In this document: positions 6,445-16,584 of the stretch, in pieces
Position numbering within the stretch: the first letter of the stretch is position 1
Layout: each line of letters opens with the position of its first letter
Assembly: GCA_018267135.1 (NCBI GenBank)
Contig: JAFDZA010000029.1
Span: 1-43,620 of the forward strand
DNA: 43,620 nt
Source: Bacteroidota bacterium
Lineage (GTDB): Bacteria > Bacteroidota > Bacteroidia > Cytophagales > Cyclobacteriaceae
Direction: 5' to 3'
Notes under the pieces: generated by a model
Database searches by the model: none
What the model saw: the letters and a program-made list of their open reading frames with translations, nothing else
Told to the model about the DNA's origin: nothing
Made by a program: the position numbers and the translations under genes

Positions 6445-9400
6445 ATGGGATACAAATACCTAACCTTAGTCCTATCCTGCCTGCTGTCTGTAGCGGGCTG
6501 GGCACAGAAAACTGTAATTACCGGTAAAGTGCTTGCCGATGACGGAAATAGTTTGCCAGGTGTAAACATTGTAGTGAAGGGAACTACTACTGGCTCTGTT
6601 ACCGATGCCAACGGAGATTTTTCACTTGAGGCTGCACCGGAAGATGTGCTCGTCTTTAGTTTTGTTGGCTATCTGCCACAGGAGATACCAGTGGGCACCC
6701 AGAACCAAATCTCTATTACCATGAAGGCTGATAATATTCAGCTGAATGAAGTGGTCGTAGTAGGTTATGGCGAGCAGTCGCGTAGGAACATTACCAACGC
6801 AGTGTCTAAGCTAGATAATCAGGTGCTGGCCTCGGCACCACGATCCAACATCGGGTCTGCCTTGCAGGGCACATTGCCCGGTGTGCAAGTAGTAAACACC
6901 AGCGGCACTCCGGGGGCTACACCTTACATTGTACTTCGGGGAGGAGCAAACATCAATGGGGCTCCATTGGCACCGTTGGTTATTGTTGATGGTATTATCC
7001 GTGCTTACAATGACATTGCTCCGGAAGATATTGCTTCGGTACAAATTTTAAAAGATGCATCGGCCACTGCCATTTATGGAGCGCGTGCTAATAATGGGGT
7101 AATGCTGATCACTACTAAAAAAGGGAAATCAGGCAAAGCAGAAATTACCTATCGCTATACGGCTGGTTTTAATCAACGCAGGCAAGGGTATAAATACATG
7201 AATGCGCGTGATTATATCCGATATACCCGGCAGGGAAACCTTAATTCCGGCAGAACACTAGCCCAGGTAAATGGCACACGAGGGTATGGTCTTTTAACGG
7301 ACCCGGCCAACATGGCCTCATTTGATATACAAACTTATAGTGGCGCCAATGCCCCGCTTATGCAGCAGGGGTGGGATACCGTAGGCGATCCTTACAACCA
7401 GACGAATAAAATTATTTTTAAGGATCATTCCGGTGAAATTGAAAAATTGGTTTTTCGCAACACCACTACTCAAGACCATTATATCAATGTAATCGGTGGC
7501 AATGATAGGGGAACTTATTTTGCCAGCTTTGATTATTATAAAGAAGATGGTGTTATTGTTGGCTCATCGTACCAGCGCTACACCGGATTTCTGAACGGTT
7601 CATATAAAGTAAGGCCTAATGTAGAGGTGAGCACGGGCGTAAACCTGAGCACCTCCTCGCAACTGGGTGTAGTCAGTGGGTCGGAGATCAATACACTCTA
7701 CCGGTCATTGGCAATTTGGCCAACCTTTAATCCATGGCTTGATGCAGCAAAAACCCAACCTAATCCGGGCAATAGCGCTACCGATGGCAACCCGCTGTAT
7801 TGGCTAAATAAATTAAAGAGAACCAGCGAAGTAAATAGGATTACAGTTAACGGAGCTGTGAAGTGGGATATCTTGCCCAACTTATATGTAAAAGCTACGG
7901 GGAATGCCTACCTCTTTGAAAACGTGAACCAGTCTTTTCAACAAGCCACAGCCACCTACACCAATCTCCTGGCCACACCACCGGTGTATAACACCACCCG
8001 CGATGCCTTTGCTTATTTTTCACGAACCTTTCAAAAGCAACTCAACGTCATTGCGAACTACAGCAAAACTTTTTTAACTAAGCACAATGTTACGGCTATG
8101 CTGGGGGCTGAATATTTCACACAAAAATACCTGACCATACAGGTAGATGGCCAAAAAGCACCTACCGATGATATCATTACAGCTAATGCCTCTACGGTGT
8201 TTCCGGTGGGAACAAATTACAGTACGGCATCAGAATTTAGAATTCTCTCCAATTTTGGAAGGTTAAACTACGATTACGATGACAAGTATATGGTAACACT
8301 TGTGTATCGTCAGGATGGTGTTTCCAGTTTAGCATCGTCCAATCGCTTTGGTTTTTTCCCGGGTATGTCTGCAGGATGGAATTTGCACCATGAAAATTTT
8401 TTCCAGCAAAGCCCCGTAAGCAAGTACATTAACTCGTTTAAGCCGCGCATCAGCTATGGTGTGAATGGTAATGTGAACAGCAATTTGCTCGGACCATACG
8501 ATGTGCAGGGCTCCTACAGTTCGCAAGGAAATTATAATGGAAATCTCGGCTACCTCAACACCGGGGTTATCAATGGTAATTTACGGTGGGAAAAAAGTAA
8601 GACTACCGATGCCGGGTTTGATATGGGCATTCTTGATAATAAGGTTACCCTACTCTTTGATTACTACGATCGAAGAACAAGCGATTTGCTCACCGGGTTG
8701 AGTTTGCCCAGTTATCTGGGCTTTGGAAGTGTGAATACAAACCTTGGTACGCTTCAAAATAAAGGAATTGAGATGGCCATTACCGCCAATGTATTTACAC
8801 TGTCTAATGGACTGTCGCTGAATCTTGGTGCCAACGCAGCACACGTTCAAAACAAAGTGTTGCAGTTGCCCTACAATGGCAATCTCAATAACAGGCAAAG
8901 CACAAGTCAGTATCCTGCCTATCAAGTTTCGGATGGCAACGGGCATTTAATTTGGGTAGCAGGCATACAAGAAGGAGGCCGGTTGGGCAATATTTATGCG
9001 TTTAAGCAAGATGGGATTTTTAAAAGCGATGCAGAGGTAGCAACATTAGCTAATAACCGTATCGATCGGATTGCAAACATTAGCGGACCCGGCTCCGCTT
9101 ATGGTATTGGCAAGATTACGGCAGGTGATGTGAACTGGCATGATGTCGATAAAAATGACACCATCGATTCGCGCGATATGGTTTATATCGGTAATATTTT
9201 TCCCAAGTGGACGGGCGGGTTTACGGCCAACCTTTCGTACAAAGGATTTAATTTGTTTACCCGGTTTGACTTTGCTTTAGGCCACACTATATATAATGAC
9301 TTGGTGGCGCGCACACTTGGTAACTATCAGGGCACATTCAATTATATTGAATTGCAGAAGAATGCCTGGTCGCCAACCAATACCAATACCGATATTCCTA

Positions 9401-9753
9401 AAGTGTATTATGCCGATCAGGTAGCTGCGCCTTTAGGTAAGAAAAACTATACACGCATCAATAATGCGACCGCCAACCTGAATGGGAACAATTCACGTTT
9501 CTACGAAAAAGGAGATTACCTGGCTTGCCGTGAAATCACACTCTCGTATGAATTTACCAAAGCAATGCTGGCAAAATCAAAAGTGTTTACCAAAGCACGC
9601 CTGTATATGAGTGCCAACAACTTGTTTTATATCACCAAGTTTACCGGGCCTACTCCAGAGCCTCCAACTTTAAATGGTGCGATCAACGGTGTTTATCAAG
9701 GTACCTACCCAACACCGAAATCATTTGTATTTGGTCTCTCTGTTTCGTTTTAA
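6445..9753 (+). CDS. SusC/RagA-family TonB-linked outer membrane transporter
   Basis: A 1102-residue TonB-dependent outer-membrane transporter for oligosaccharides, partner of the SusD-like lipoprotein that follows 12 nt later. A signal peptide (about 1-20, ending GWAQ) is followed by a carboxypeptidase-regulatory-like domain (about 22-95, GKVLADDGNSLPGVNIVVKG). Next are the SusC linker NEVVVVGYG (101-109), the plug (about 112-235, with ALQGTLPGVQVV and LRGGANI), and a long beta-barrel ending in Phe (LSVSF), the usual barrel signal. Length is normal for SusC. Given its neighbours, it probably imports sialylated or desialylated glycan fragments. It is the first gene after the predicted promoter and operator. 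Confidence 0.97.
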   Translation: MGYKYLTLVLSCLLSVAGWAQKTVITGKVLADDGNSLPGVNIVVKGTTTGSVTDANGDFSLEAAPEDVLVFSFVGYLPQEIPVGTQNQISITMKADNIQLNEVVVVGYGEQSRRNITNAVSKLDNQVLASAPRSNIGSALQGTLPGVQVVNTSGTPGATPYIVLRGGANINGAPLAPLVIVDGIIRAYNDIAPEDIASVQILKDASATAIYGARANNGVMLITTKKGKSGKAEITYRYTAGFNQRRQGYKYMNARDYIRYTRQGNLNSGRTLAQVNGTRGYGLLTDPANMASFDIQTYSGANAPLMQQGWDTVGDPYNQTNKIIFKDHSGEIEKLVFRNTTTQDHYINVIGGNDRGTYFASFDYYKEDGVIVGSSYQRYTGFLNGSYKVRPNVEVSTGVNLSTSSQLGVVSGSEINTLYRSLAIWPTFNPWLDAAKTQPNPGNSATDGNPLYWLNKLKRTSEVNRITVNGAVKWDILPNLYVKATGNAYLFENVNQSFQQATATYTNLLATPPVYNTTRDAFAYFSRTFQKQLNVIANYSKTFLTKHNVTAMLGAEYFTQKYLTIQVDGQKAPTDDIITANASTVFPVGTNYSTASEFRILSNFGRLNYDYDDKYMVTLVYRQDGVSSLASSNRFGFFPGMSAGWNLHHENFFQQSPVSKYINSFKPRISYGVNGNVNSNLLGPYDVQGSYSSQGNYNGNLGYLNTGVINGNLRWEKSKTTDAGFDMGILDNKVTLLFDYYDRRTSDLLTGLSLPSYLGFGSVNTNLGTLQNKGIEMAITANVFTLSNGLSLNLGANAAHVQNKVLQLPYNGNLNNRQSTSQYPAYQVSDGNGHLIWVAGIQEGGRLGNIYAFKQDGIFKSDAEVATLANNRIDRIANISGPGSAYGIGKITAGDVNWHDVDKNDTIDSRDMVYIGNIFPKWTGGFTANLSYKGFNLFTRFDFALGHTIYNDLVARTLGNYQGTFNYIELQKNAWSPTNTNTDIPKVYYADQVAAPLGKKNYTRINNATANLNGNNSRFYEKGDYLACREITLSYEFTKAMLAKSKVFTKARLYMSANNLFYITKFTGPTPEPPTLNGAINGVYQGTYPTPKSFVFGLSVSF

Positions 9754-9765
9754 TTTTTCAATCCA

Positions 9766-11307
9766 ATGAATATGAAAAAGAAAATAATCATCATCTTATC
9801 CAGCATAAGTGTTATCCTGTTTACCGGTTCGTGTACGAATCAGTTGGATCTGTCGCCCATTAGCAGTATCAGCAATGCTAACTTTTGGAGAACTCCCGAC
9901 CAGTTCGATGCGTTTGTATCGGGTGTGCATGCACAGTTTCGCTCTAACAACGGGGCATTTCAATCGTTAGGCGAAATGCGTGCCGATATTTTTGGCACGG
10001 ATCCGCCCAGTTCCAGCGCATTTACCGGTGAGGCTACGCAAGGCTTAGAACGTATGTGGCTTCAGTTGCTTGACCTAGACAATTCGGGTGTGAGTAATTT
10101 TGGCGGATTTTACTATAACATCGTTCAGATCAATTTGCTGATCAGTAAATTGAATACGACCACCGTAGTAACGGCTGCCAATAAAAATTATTATTTAGGC
10201 ATTGCGTACGGTATGCGGGCATTTTATTATTTCCAAATGTTGCGCAGTTGGGGGCAAGTAGTAATCCAAACGGATCCGGTTACCAGTGTAAACGTGGGTA
10301 ACTTAGCCAAAGCTGCTTCGAGCGTAGCCGATGTAACGACTTTGATTAAATCAGACATCGATAACTCGGTGAGCAGTTTTGGTACAGACTATACTTTTAG
10401 GAACAGCAGATCTTATTGGTCGAAAGCGGCCACGCTAATGCTTAAGGCAGAAGTTTATTTGTGGACGAGCTATCGTGGCGGTGGCGCAGCCGATGCAGCG
10501 ATTGCTCAGGCTGCACTTACGGATATCCAAACCAATGCAGCCGGATTAGCTTTACTCCCCAATTATGCTTCCGTGTTTGCCTCCACCAACCGTGGTAATA
10601 ATGAAATTATTTTTGCCAGCCACTATCAGTACCTGGAGGCAACCAATAGTTTTATTCCGAGTTCATTTGTTCCGCAGAGTGGGTTGATCGCCAATTTTTA
10701 TGATTCGGTAGGAAACCGTCAATTTACTTCCACGGTTGACAACTGGGGCGGGCTTCTACGTGCCCCTGTAAAAATTACTACGTTCAGAAAATTCAATAAT
10801 GCCGACACCCGCAAATGGGCATCAATACAACCTGCCTATACTAAACCTGCCGGCAGCTATGTTATTGCCGGATGCTTCACTAATAAATATCAGGGTGAGC
10901 AGCAATCGGGGGTACGGTATTTTACTAATGATTTTCCTATCTACCGATACGCAGACTTGTTGTTGCTGTTGGCCGAGGCGAAACTGGCACAAGGCCAAAG
11001 TCCTGCCACGGAAATTAATCTGGTGCGGGCCCGTGCCTACGGAGTGGCCTATACAGTTGGCGTACAAGATTATCCTAATCAGGCAATCGACTCTAATCCT
11101 CAGGAAGCTATCCTGCAAGAGCGCCTTTTTGAATTCGTGTTTGAAGGGAAACGTTGGTACGATCTTAGAAGGATGGGCGATAACTTTGTGTATGGACACA
11201 CCTCTTTACTTCCCGCTGATTCATACAAATTATTATGGCCGATCGACCGAACCTCACTGACTAACAACCGAGGGTTAGTACAAAATCCAGGCTACTCCAG
11301 TTTTTAA
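9766..11307 (+). CDS. SusD/RagB-family glycan-binding lipoprotein
   Basis: A 513-residue surface lipoprotein that caps the SusC transporter and captures glycan. The lipobox FTGSC puts the lipidated cysteine at residue 23, followed by TNQLDLSP, the typical SusD N-terminus. The SusD-like N-terminal helical domain includes AYGMRAFYYFQMLRSWG (about residue 146 onward). The C-terminal RagB/SusD domain includes YRYADLLLLLAEAKL, the VRARAYG region and ERLFEFVFEGKRWYDLRRMG, and closes with QNPGYSSF. The start at 9766 or the second Met at 9772 are equally good. A 267-nt spacer follows before the lyase gene, with no supported gene or strong promoter; a second promoter there cannot be excluded. Confidence 0.97.
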   Translation: MNMKKKIIIILSSISVILFTGSCTNQLDLSPISSISNANFWRTPDQFDAFVSGVHAQFRSNNGAFQSLGEMRADIFGTDPPSSSAFTGEATQGLERMWLQLLDLDNSGVSNFGGFYYNIVQINLLISKLNTTTVVTAANKNYYLGIAYGMRAFYYFQMLRSWGQVVIQTDPVTSVNVGNLAKAASSVADVTTLIKSDIDNSVSSFGTDYTFRNSRSYWSKAATLMLKAEVYLWTSYRGGGAADAAIAQAALTDIQTNAAGLALLPNYASVFASTNRGNNEIIFASHYQYLEATNSFIPSSFVPQSGLIANFYDSVGNRQFTSTVDNWGGLLRAPVKITTFRKFNNADTRKWASIQPAYTKPAGSYVIAGCFTNKYQGEQQSGVRYFTNDFPIYRYADLLLLLAEAKLAQGQSPATEINLVRARAYGVAYTVGVQDYPNQAIDSNPQEAILQERLFEFVFEGKRWYDLRRMGDNFVYGHTSLLPADSYKLLWPIDRTSLTNNRGLVQNPGYSSF

Positions 11308-11574
11308 AAAATAATTTTCCACTTCTTTGCACCTGGGCAATGACATAGGGATCTTTACATGTAGAGTTTTGATTCTGATGTCAAAAGCCTGGCTGCAAAG
11401 GAATGGATATCTAACTTTAATGAAAGCTGTGTGGGAGTTAATCTTAATTAAATATGAAATGATTAGGATTGCCAAAAGAAAAATAACTTTTTTCGAAATA
11501 AGATTGCTTCGTGTTAGCGCACAGACCCAAGCAGCCTCGCAAAGGAAACTATATACGCATACAATAAATTAATT

Positions 11575-12519
11575 ATGAAGATCGAACACTTGAAGGGATT
11601 GATTGCGGCACCATTTACCCCGATGCACGCGGATGGCTCTCTAAACTTATCTATCGTACCGGGATACTATGAAATGCTGAAGGCCAACGGAATTATGGGT
11701 GCGTTTATTTGCGGCTCAACAGGCGAAGGAGTTTCAATGACCCAGACAGAAAAAAAGAAAGTATTTGAGGCCTGGGCATCGGTATCAAAAGACGATAACC
11801 ATTTTAAAGTAATGCCCTTGGTGGGCGGCACCAGCTTAAATGATTGCATTGAGCTGGCAAAATATGCAGAGGAGTGCGGTCTTTATGCTGTAGCCTTTAC
11901 CGCTCCATTTTATTTTAAACCGGCCAATGTACAAGTGCTTGCCGAAACTTGCCGCAAAGTAGCGAACGCAGTGCCCAACATGCCATTTTATTATTACCAC
12001 ATTCCGGTATTAACAGGTGTTGGGTTTACCATGTTTGATTTGCTGAACGAAATAGATGACAAAATTTTAAATTTTGCCGGAGTGAAGTACACGCACGAAG
12101 ATTTTATGGATTTCCTTTCATGCTTGAATTTTAAAAATGGAAAATACGACATGCTGTGGGGGCGTGATGAAAATATACTGGCCGCATTGGCCCTTGGAGC
12201 CAGGGGAAGTGTGGGCAGCACGTTTAATTATGCTGCGCCATTGTATAATGAACTGATCGCTTCGTTTGAACAAGGCGATCTGGAAGCGGCAAGAAAAAAA
12301 CAACAGCAATCTATTGATATGATTCGGTTGCTGGGAAAATACGGAGGTATTGCTACCGGCAAAGCCTATATGAAATTGATGAGGCTCGATTGTGGGGAGT
12401 TTCGTTTGCCTGTGCGCAACATGAGCCCTGAACAATTTCAGCTCTTTAAAAAGGATGCAGAGCAAATTAAGTTTAGCATCTTTTGTTCACAAATGCCGGC
12501 TGCCTCAGTTATAAAGTAA
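11575..12519 (+). CDS. nanA: N-acetylneuraminate lyase
   Basis: A 314-residue cytoplasmic class I aldolase of the DapA/NanA family, expected to cleave Neu5Ac into N-acetylmannosamine and pyruvate. It has the pyruvate-binding GSTGE loop (47-51), the catalytic Tyr141 in the FYYYHIP block and the Schiff-base Lys171 in GVKYTH. The alternative, dihydrodipicolinate synthase, has the same fold. The lyase is favoured because a mutarotase, a sialidase and a ManNAc epimerase follow in the same operon. The last codons overlap the mutarotase gene as TAATG. Confidence 0.93.
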   Translation: MKIEHLKGLIAAPFTPMHADGSLNLSIVPGYYEMLKANGIMGAFICGSTGEGVSMTQTEKKKVFEAWASVSKDDNHFKVMPLVGGTSLNDCIELAKYAEECGLYAVAFTAPFYFKPANVQVLAETCRKVANAVPNMPFYYYHIPVLTGVGFTMFDLLNEIDDKILNFAGVKYTHEDFMDFLSCLNFKNGKYDMLWGRDENILAALALGARGSVGSTFNYAAPLYNELIASFEQGDLEAARKKQQQSIDMIRLLGKYGGIATGKAYMKLMRLDCGEFRLPVRNMSPEQFQLFKKDAEQIKFSIFCSQMPAASVIK

Positions 12520-13676
12520 TGATCCGCGTACCTGTATTATTTTTTTTAATGATACTTAATGTAACGGCCTGGGCACAAAAGAAAACACCTGTGTCTGTTC
12601 GATGGAATGAAGCCGGTATTGCTCTGCCCATAAACGGAAAAGAAAACCCGCTGGGGGTGGCCGGCCCTATTTGTGGGGTGAACCATAACGTACTAATGGT
12701 GGGCGGGGGAGCTAATTTCCCGGAGGGTATGCCCTGGAATGGCGGCAAAAAAAAATACTACCACTCGCTTCATTTATTTAAAAAAGAAAAAGGAGAGGTT
12801 ACTTTCCTTAAAACCATTCAACTGCCCCAGGCAATAGCTTACGGTGCCAGTTGCTCAACCCCTCAGGGAGTAGCCTGTGCCGGTGGCGAAAGCGAAAATA
12901 GCATTTCGCAAAAAGTATTTTTACTACAATGGAATGATACAACACAAAGTGTGTTGATATCCCATCTTCCCGATCTTCCACTGGGTGTAGCGAACGCCTC
13001 CATGGCGTGCTATGACAACAAGATCTACCTGGCAGGCGGAGAGACAAGTACCGCCACCTCCAATCAATTTTTGTACCTGGATCTTAATCATACACAACAA
13101 GGCTGGCAAGATTTAAAACCACTGCCCGCTTCTGTTTCGCACGCAGTAATGGTGTGCCAATCCAATGGCCGTAATGAATCTTTATACCTGATTGGCGGGA
13201 GAAGCAAAAATCCAAATGGCATCAGTACTCTTTATTCCTCTGTTTTTGAATTTGATTTTAAAAAAAGGAACTGGACGAAAAAAAGTAATTTGCCCTATGC
13301 ACTTTGTGCGGGCACCGGTATTGAAGCAGGGACCCATTCAATTCTACTTTTCAGCGGAGACTCAGGCGAAACATTTCATCAGGTGGAATCACTGATAGCG
13401 GCTATCAATAACGAAAAAGAGATGATTAAAAAAAATGAACTTAACAATAAAAAAATTGAGATTCAGTCTTCGCATCCCGGTTTTAGTAAAAATATTTTAA
13501 GCTACAACACACAAACGGATGTCTGGAAAAAAATTGGAGAGCTTCCTTTTGATGGGCAGGTGACAACGACAGCGGTAAAATGGAACGAGGAGGTAATCAT
13601 TCCCAGTGGGGAAATCAGAGCAGGCGTGCGTACCCCCATGATACGGGTTGGAAAGATTGTGGCAAAAATTAAATAG
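12519..13676 (+). CDS. nanM: cyclically permuted mutarotase, N-acetylneuraminate epimerase (NanM type)
   Basis: A 385-residue exported kelch-type beta-propeller that speeds conversion of the alpha-Neu5Ac released by sialidase to the beta anomer. I chose the ATG at 12519, which overlaps the nanA stop as TAATG. It yields a signal peptide MIRVPVLFFLMILN..TAWAQ cut near residue 19; the in-frame ATG at 12483 would spoil this. Kelch features include MVGGGANFPEG (about 53 onward), VACAGGESE, KIYLAGGET, LYLIGGRSKNPNG and the C-terminal IPSGEIRAGVRTP. E. coli NanM is of similar length. The protein would act in the periplasm, ahead of the MFS transporter encoded next. Confidence 0.92.
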   Translation: MIRVPVLFFLMILNVTAWAQKKTPVSVRWNEAGIALPINGKENPLGVAGPICGVNHNVLMVGGGANFPEGMPWNGGKKKYYHSLHLFKKEKGEVTFLKTIQLPQAIAYGASCSTPQGVACAGGESENSISQKVFLLQWNDTTQSVLISHLPDLPLGVANASMACYDNKIYLAGGETSTATSNQFLYLDLNHTQQGWQDLKPLPASVSHAVMVCQSNGRNESLYLIGGRSKNPNGISTLYSSVFEFDFKKRNWTKKSNLPYALCAGTGIEAGTHSILLFSGDSGETFHQVESLIAAINNEKEMIKKNELNNKKIEIQSSHPGFSKNILSYNTQTDVWKKIGELPFDGQVTTTAVKWNEEVIIPSGEIRAGVRTPMIRVGKIVAKIK

Positions 13677-13678
13677 CA

Positions 13679-13707
13679 TCCGGATGGTTTCGTGGCCGCC
13701 ATCCGGA
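13679..13707 (+). other. intercistronic 9-bp stem hairpin between nanM and the transporter gene
   Basis: TCCGGATGG (13679-13687) and CCATCCGGA (13699-13707) form a perfect 9-bp inverted repeat with an 11-nt loop, 2 nt after the nanM stop and 15 nt before the transporter ATG. No T-tract follows, so it is not a classic terminator. It may affect mRNA stability, processing or expression of the downstream half of the operon. Confidence 0.6.
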
Positions 13708-13722
13708 GAGGGCACATAAAAA

Positions 13723-14955
13723 ATGAAGGAGTCAAAGATTTATCCGTGGGTTGTTGTGGCGCTGCTTTGGGGGGTGGCTCTTCTGAATTATATGGATCGG
13801 CAGATGCTCGCTACGATGAGACCTTCGATGCAAATAGATATTATTGAACTAGAGTCGGCAGCCAAGTTTGGGTATCTCATGGCAATTTTTCTATGGATTT
13901 ACGGATTGATGAGTCCGTTTGCCGGCATCATTGCCGATCGCGTTAATAGAAAATGGCTTATCGTGATCAGTTTGTTTGTTTGGTCGGGGGTTACGTATGC
14001 CATGGGGTTTGCCACTACGTTCAATCAATTGTATTGGCTGCGAGCCGTGATGGGCGTGAGCGAAGCACTGTATATTCCTGCCGGCTTATCGCTGATTGCC
14101 GATTTTCATTCTTCCAAAACCCGTTCGCTCGCGGTTGGCATTCACATGACGGGGTTATATGTTGGACAGGCACTTGGAGGATTTGGAGCAACCATTGCCG
14201 CCCGATTTTTATGGCACTCTACTTTTCAGTTTTTTGGTTTTATCGGGATTGTGTACTCGATGGTTTTGATTTTCTTTTTGAAAGAAATGAAGAGCAAGGA
14301 AGAATTTGATGAAGGAGGGCAACTGCATATAAAAACAAAGACGTCATTAAGAATAGGATTGCGTTCGTTATTCGGCAACATTTCGTTTTGGATTATCTTA
14401 TTTTATTTTGCCGTCCCCAGTTTACCCGGATGGGCTGTAAAAAATTGGTTGCCAACGCTGTTCTCAGAAAATTTAGATATCGACATGTCTCGGGCGGGAC
14501 CTATTGCTACGATTACTATTGCCGCTTCCTCTTTTATCGGGGTGATAGCGGGCGGGCTGCTTTCCGACAAGTGGGTGCAAAAAAATATTCGCGGACGAAT
14601 ATACACGAGTGCGATAGGATTGGGCTTAACTATACCGTCATTGGTTTTTATCGGATCAGGGCACTCGCTTTTTAACGTGGTTGGTGCGGCCTTCTGTTTT
14701 GGGTTGGGGTATGGAATGTTCGATGCGAACAATATGCCCATTCTTTGTCAGTTTGTTTCAGCTAAATACCGGGCAACGGCCTATGGTATCATGAACATGA
14801 CCGGTGTTTTTTTTGGCGCATTCATAACCGACTGGTTGGGCAAATCAACCGATGCCGGGCGGCTGGGCAAAGACTTCGCCCTGTTGGGCAGCATTGTGTT
14901 GGTGGCCCTTGTTATTCAACTTTATTTTCTCCGGCCCAAAGTCAGCAGTTTATAA
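13723..14955 (+). CDS. MFS transporter, probable sialic acid uptake
   Basis: A 410-residue inner-membrane major facilitator protein with about 12 hydrophobic segments. The conserved loop between segments 2 and 3 is visible as GIIADRVNRKW (about residues 68-78). An early LLNYMDRQMLATMRPSM matches the start common in sugar-acid/anion carriers of the superfamily. Its place between NanM and the sialidase makes Neu5Ac the likely substrate (a NanT role), but substrate is inferred from context only. The gene begins 46 nt after nanM, beyond a hairpin, and ends 13 nt before the sialidase start. Confidence 0.88.
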   Translation: MKESKIYPWVVVALLWGVALLNYMDRQMLATMRPSMQIDIIELESAAKFGYLMAIFLWIYGLMSPFAGIIADRVNRKWLIVISLFVWSGVTYAMGFATTFNQLYWLRAVMGVSEALYIPAGLSLIADFHSSKTRSLAVGIHMTGLYVGQALGGFGATIAARFLWHSTFQFFGFIGIVYSMVLIFFLKEMKSKEEFDEGGQLHIKTKTSLRIGLRSLFGNISFWIILFYFAVPSLPGWAVKNWLPTLFSENLDIDMSRAGPIATITIAASSFIGVIAGGLLSDKWVQKNIRGRIYTSAIGLGLTIPSLVFIGSGHSLFNVVGAAFCFGLGYGMFDANNMPILCQFVSAKYRATAYGIMNMTGVFFGAFITDWLGKSTDAGRLGKDFALLGSIVLVALVIQLYFLRPKVSSL

Positions 14956-14968
14956 ATTAAATTCGCTT

Positions 14969-16531
14969 ATGAAAAAAATTATCAGATTTCTTTTTTTAAT
15001 TCCTCTGCTTCTCGTCCATACACATTGCGCCAAGAGTTCGGTGGCACCTAAGGATATACAAATAGTTTCTACGGCTACCGCCAATCCGGTGCTGGTAGGG
15101 CTGGCGACCAATCCGGTGGTGTCCATCACCGGGTATGTGCCTGCCGGCAATCCAACAATTACGTATCAAACCATTCAATGTACACTAAACGCTGATGCCG
15201 TTACTGATATTCAAAAAGTTGAAGTGTATTATACTGGCATAGACCCAACTTTCTCTACTGCCAATTCGGTAGGTTCCGTGTCGCCCGGTATTCGTTTTGA
15301 TATTCCGGTTGCCCTTCCACTTTCGTACGAGATAAACCATATTTGGTTGAGCGTTACGTTAAAGCAAACGGCCAATACAAATCACCAAGTAGAACTACAT
15401 GTAACCCAACTGACCAACACAGCAGGCAACTTCCAAAAAATTTTAGAAGTAACAGGCCAATCATTTTCCAAATACATGGGTATTGCATTGCGGAGAGCCG
15501 GTGATGATGGCGTGAACACCTACCGTATTCCGGGAATAACAACAACCGACCAGAGCACATTGATTGCTGTGTACGATGTGCGTTATGATAACAGCAATGA
15601 TCTTCCGGCTAATATTAATGTAGGCATGAGCCGTAGCACAGATGGCGGAAGAACCTGGAATGCAATGAAAATTATTATGGACATGGGGCCTCTCCCTAAC
15701 GGAACCAATGGAGTGGGCGACCCCGCGATTTTATTTGACCCCGCTACAAAAAAACTTTGGGTGGCAGCGCTATGGAGCAAAGGCAATCACAGCATTGCCG
15801 GATCAGGTCCCGGCCTGACACCCGATGTAACCGGGCAATTTATGTTGGTGAGCAGTAGTGACGATGGACTCACCTGGTCCACCCCGTACAGTATCACCTC
15901 ACAAGTGAAAGACCCGGCATGGAAAATATTTTTTCAAGGACCGGGCACAGGCTCCGTAATGAAAAATGGAACACTCGTTTTCCCTGCCCAATATTGGGAT
16001 GCGAATGGTATGCCGTACTCTACTATAATATATAGTGATGATCATGGCACAACCTGGAAGCGAGGCACAGGCGCCAAATCTAACACTACCGAAAGTGCCG
16101 TAGTGGAAACCAACACCGGCTCCTTGATGCTGAACATGCGCGATAACCGCGGCAGTTTCAGAAGCGTGGCTACTTCCCCAGACATGGGAAGCAGTTGGGT
16201 AGAAGATGCTACCTCTTACAGCGCATTGCCCGACCCCGTTTGCATGGGCAGTATGATTAAAGCCAGCGTATTGACGAAAGGTGTTCAGAAAGAAATAATC
16301 TTTTTCAGCAACCCCAATGTATCATCGGCCCCACGCAGAAACATTACCATCAAAGCCAGTCTCGACTTAGGAGAAAGTTGGCTGCCGGCAAATCAATTGT
16401 TGATAGATGAACGCTCTTGCTACGGGTACTCGGCACTTACAAAAATTGATAACAATACGCTCGGCTTTTTATACGAAGGCACTAAAGAACTGTATTTTGT
16501 AAGGATACCCGTGAGTGATATTGTTAAATAA
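14969..16531 (+). CDS. exo-alpha-sialidase (neuraminidase, BNR/Asp-box)
   Basis: A 520-residue exported sialidase (GH33-type). The ATG at 14969 gives a signal sequence ending in HTHC at Cys20, a plausible though weak lipobox; an in-frame ATG further upstream would put frameshifted transporter sequence in front. Residues about 30-165 form a beta-rich N-terminal domain like those attached to Bacteroidota sialidases. The catalytic propeller starts at YRIP (185-188), whose Arg186 belongs to the substrate-binding arginine triad. Five Asp-box repeats follow: SRSTDGGRTW, SSDDGLTWS, YSDDHGTTW, SPDMGSSW and SLDLGESW. The C-terminal ERSCYGYSALTKI block holds the probable nucleophilic tyrosine. It would release terminal Neu5Ac in the periplasm or at the cell surface. 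Confidence 0.95.
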   Translation: MKKIIRFLFLIPLLLVHTHCAKSSVAPKDIQIVSTATANPVLVGLATNPVVSITGYVPAGNPTITYQTIQCTLNADAVTDIQKVEVYYTGIDPTFSTANSVGSVSPGIRFDIPVALPLSYEINHIWLSVTLKQTANTNHQVELHVTQLTNTAGNFQKILEVTGQSFSKYMGIALRRAGDDGVNTYRIPGITTTDQSTLIAVYDVRYDNSNDLPANINVGMSRSTDGGRTWNAMKIIMDMGPLPNGTNGVGDPAILFDPATKKLWVAALWSKGNHSIAGSGPGLTPDVTGQFMLVSSSDDGLTWSTPYSITSQVKDPAWKIFFQGPGTGSVMKNGTLVFPAQYWDANGMPYSTIIYSDDHGTTWKRGTGAKSNTTESAVVETNTGSLMLNMRDNRGSFRSVATSPDMGSSWVEDATSYSALPDPVCMGSMIKASVLTKGVQKEIIFFSNPNVSSAPRRNITIKASLDLGESWLPANQLLIDERSCYGYSALTKIDNNTLGFLYEGTKELYFVRIPVSDIVK

Positions 16532-16584
16532 AATACTTTTTCTTTTCAGACATAAACTCAGTACAAACTTGAAATGCTTTTCTT

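Noticed and set aside
11308..11574. An 81-residue open frame and possible internal promoter in the susD-nanA spacer
   Set aside because: The frame has no coding character or recognisable start context. The TAnnTTT-like strings at 11412 and 11484 lack a TTG at the right distance.
11575..12519. Dihydrodipicolinate synthase instead of N-acetylneuraminate lyase
   Set aside because: The fold and catalytic residues fit both, but the surrounding sialic-acid genes make the lyase far more likely.
14852..14968. A longer N-terminus for the sialidase starting inside the transporter gene
   Set aside because: The extra residues are frameshifted transporter sequence; the ATG at 14969 gives a proper signal sequence.
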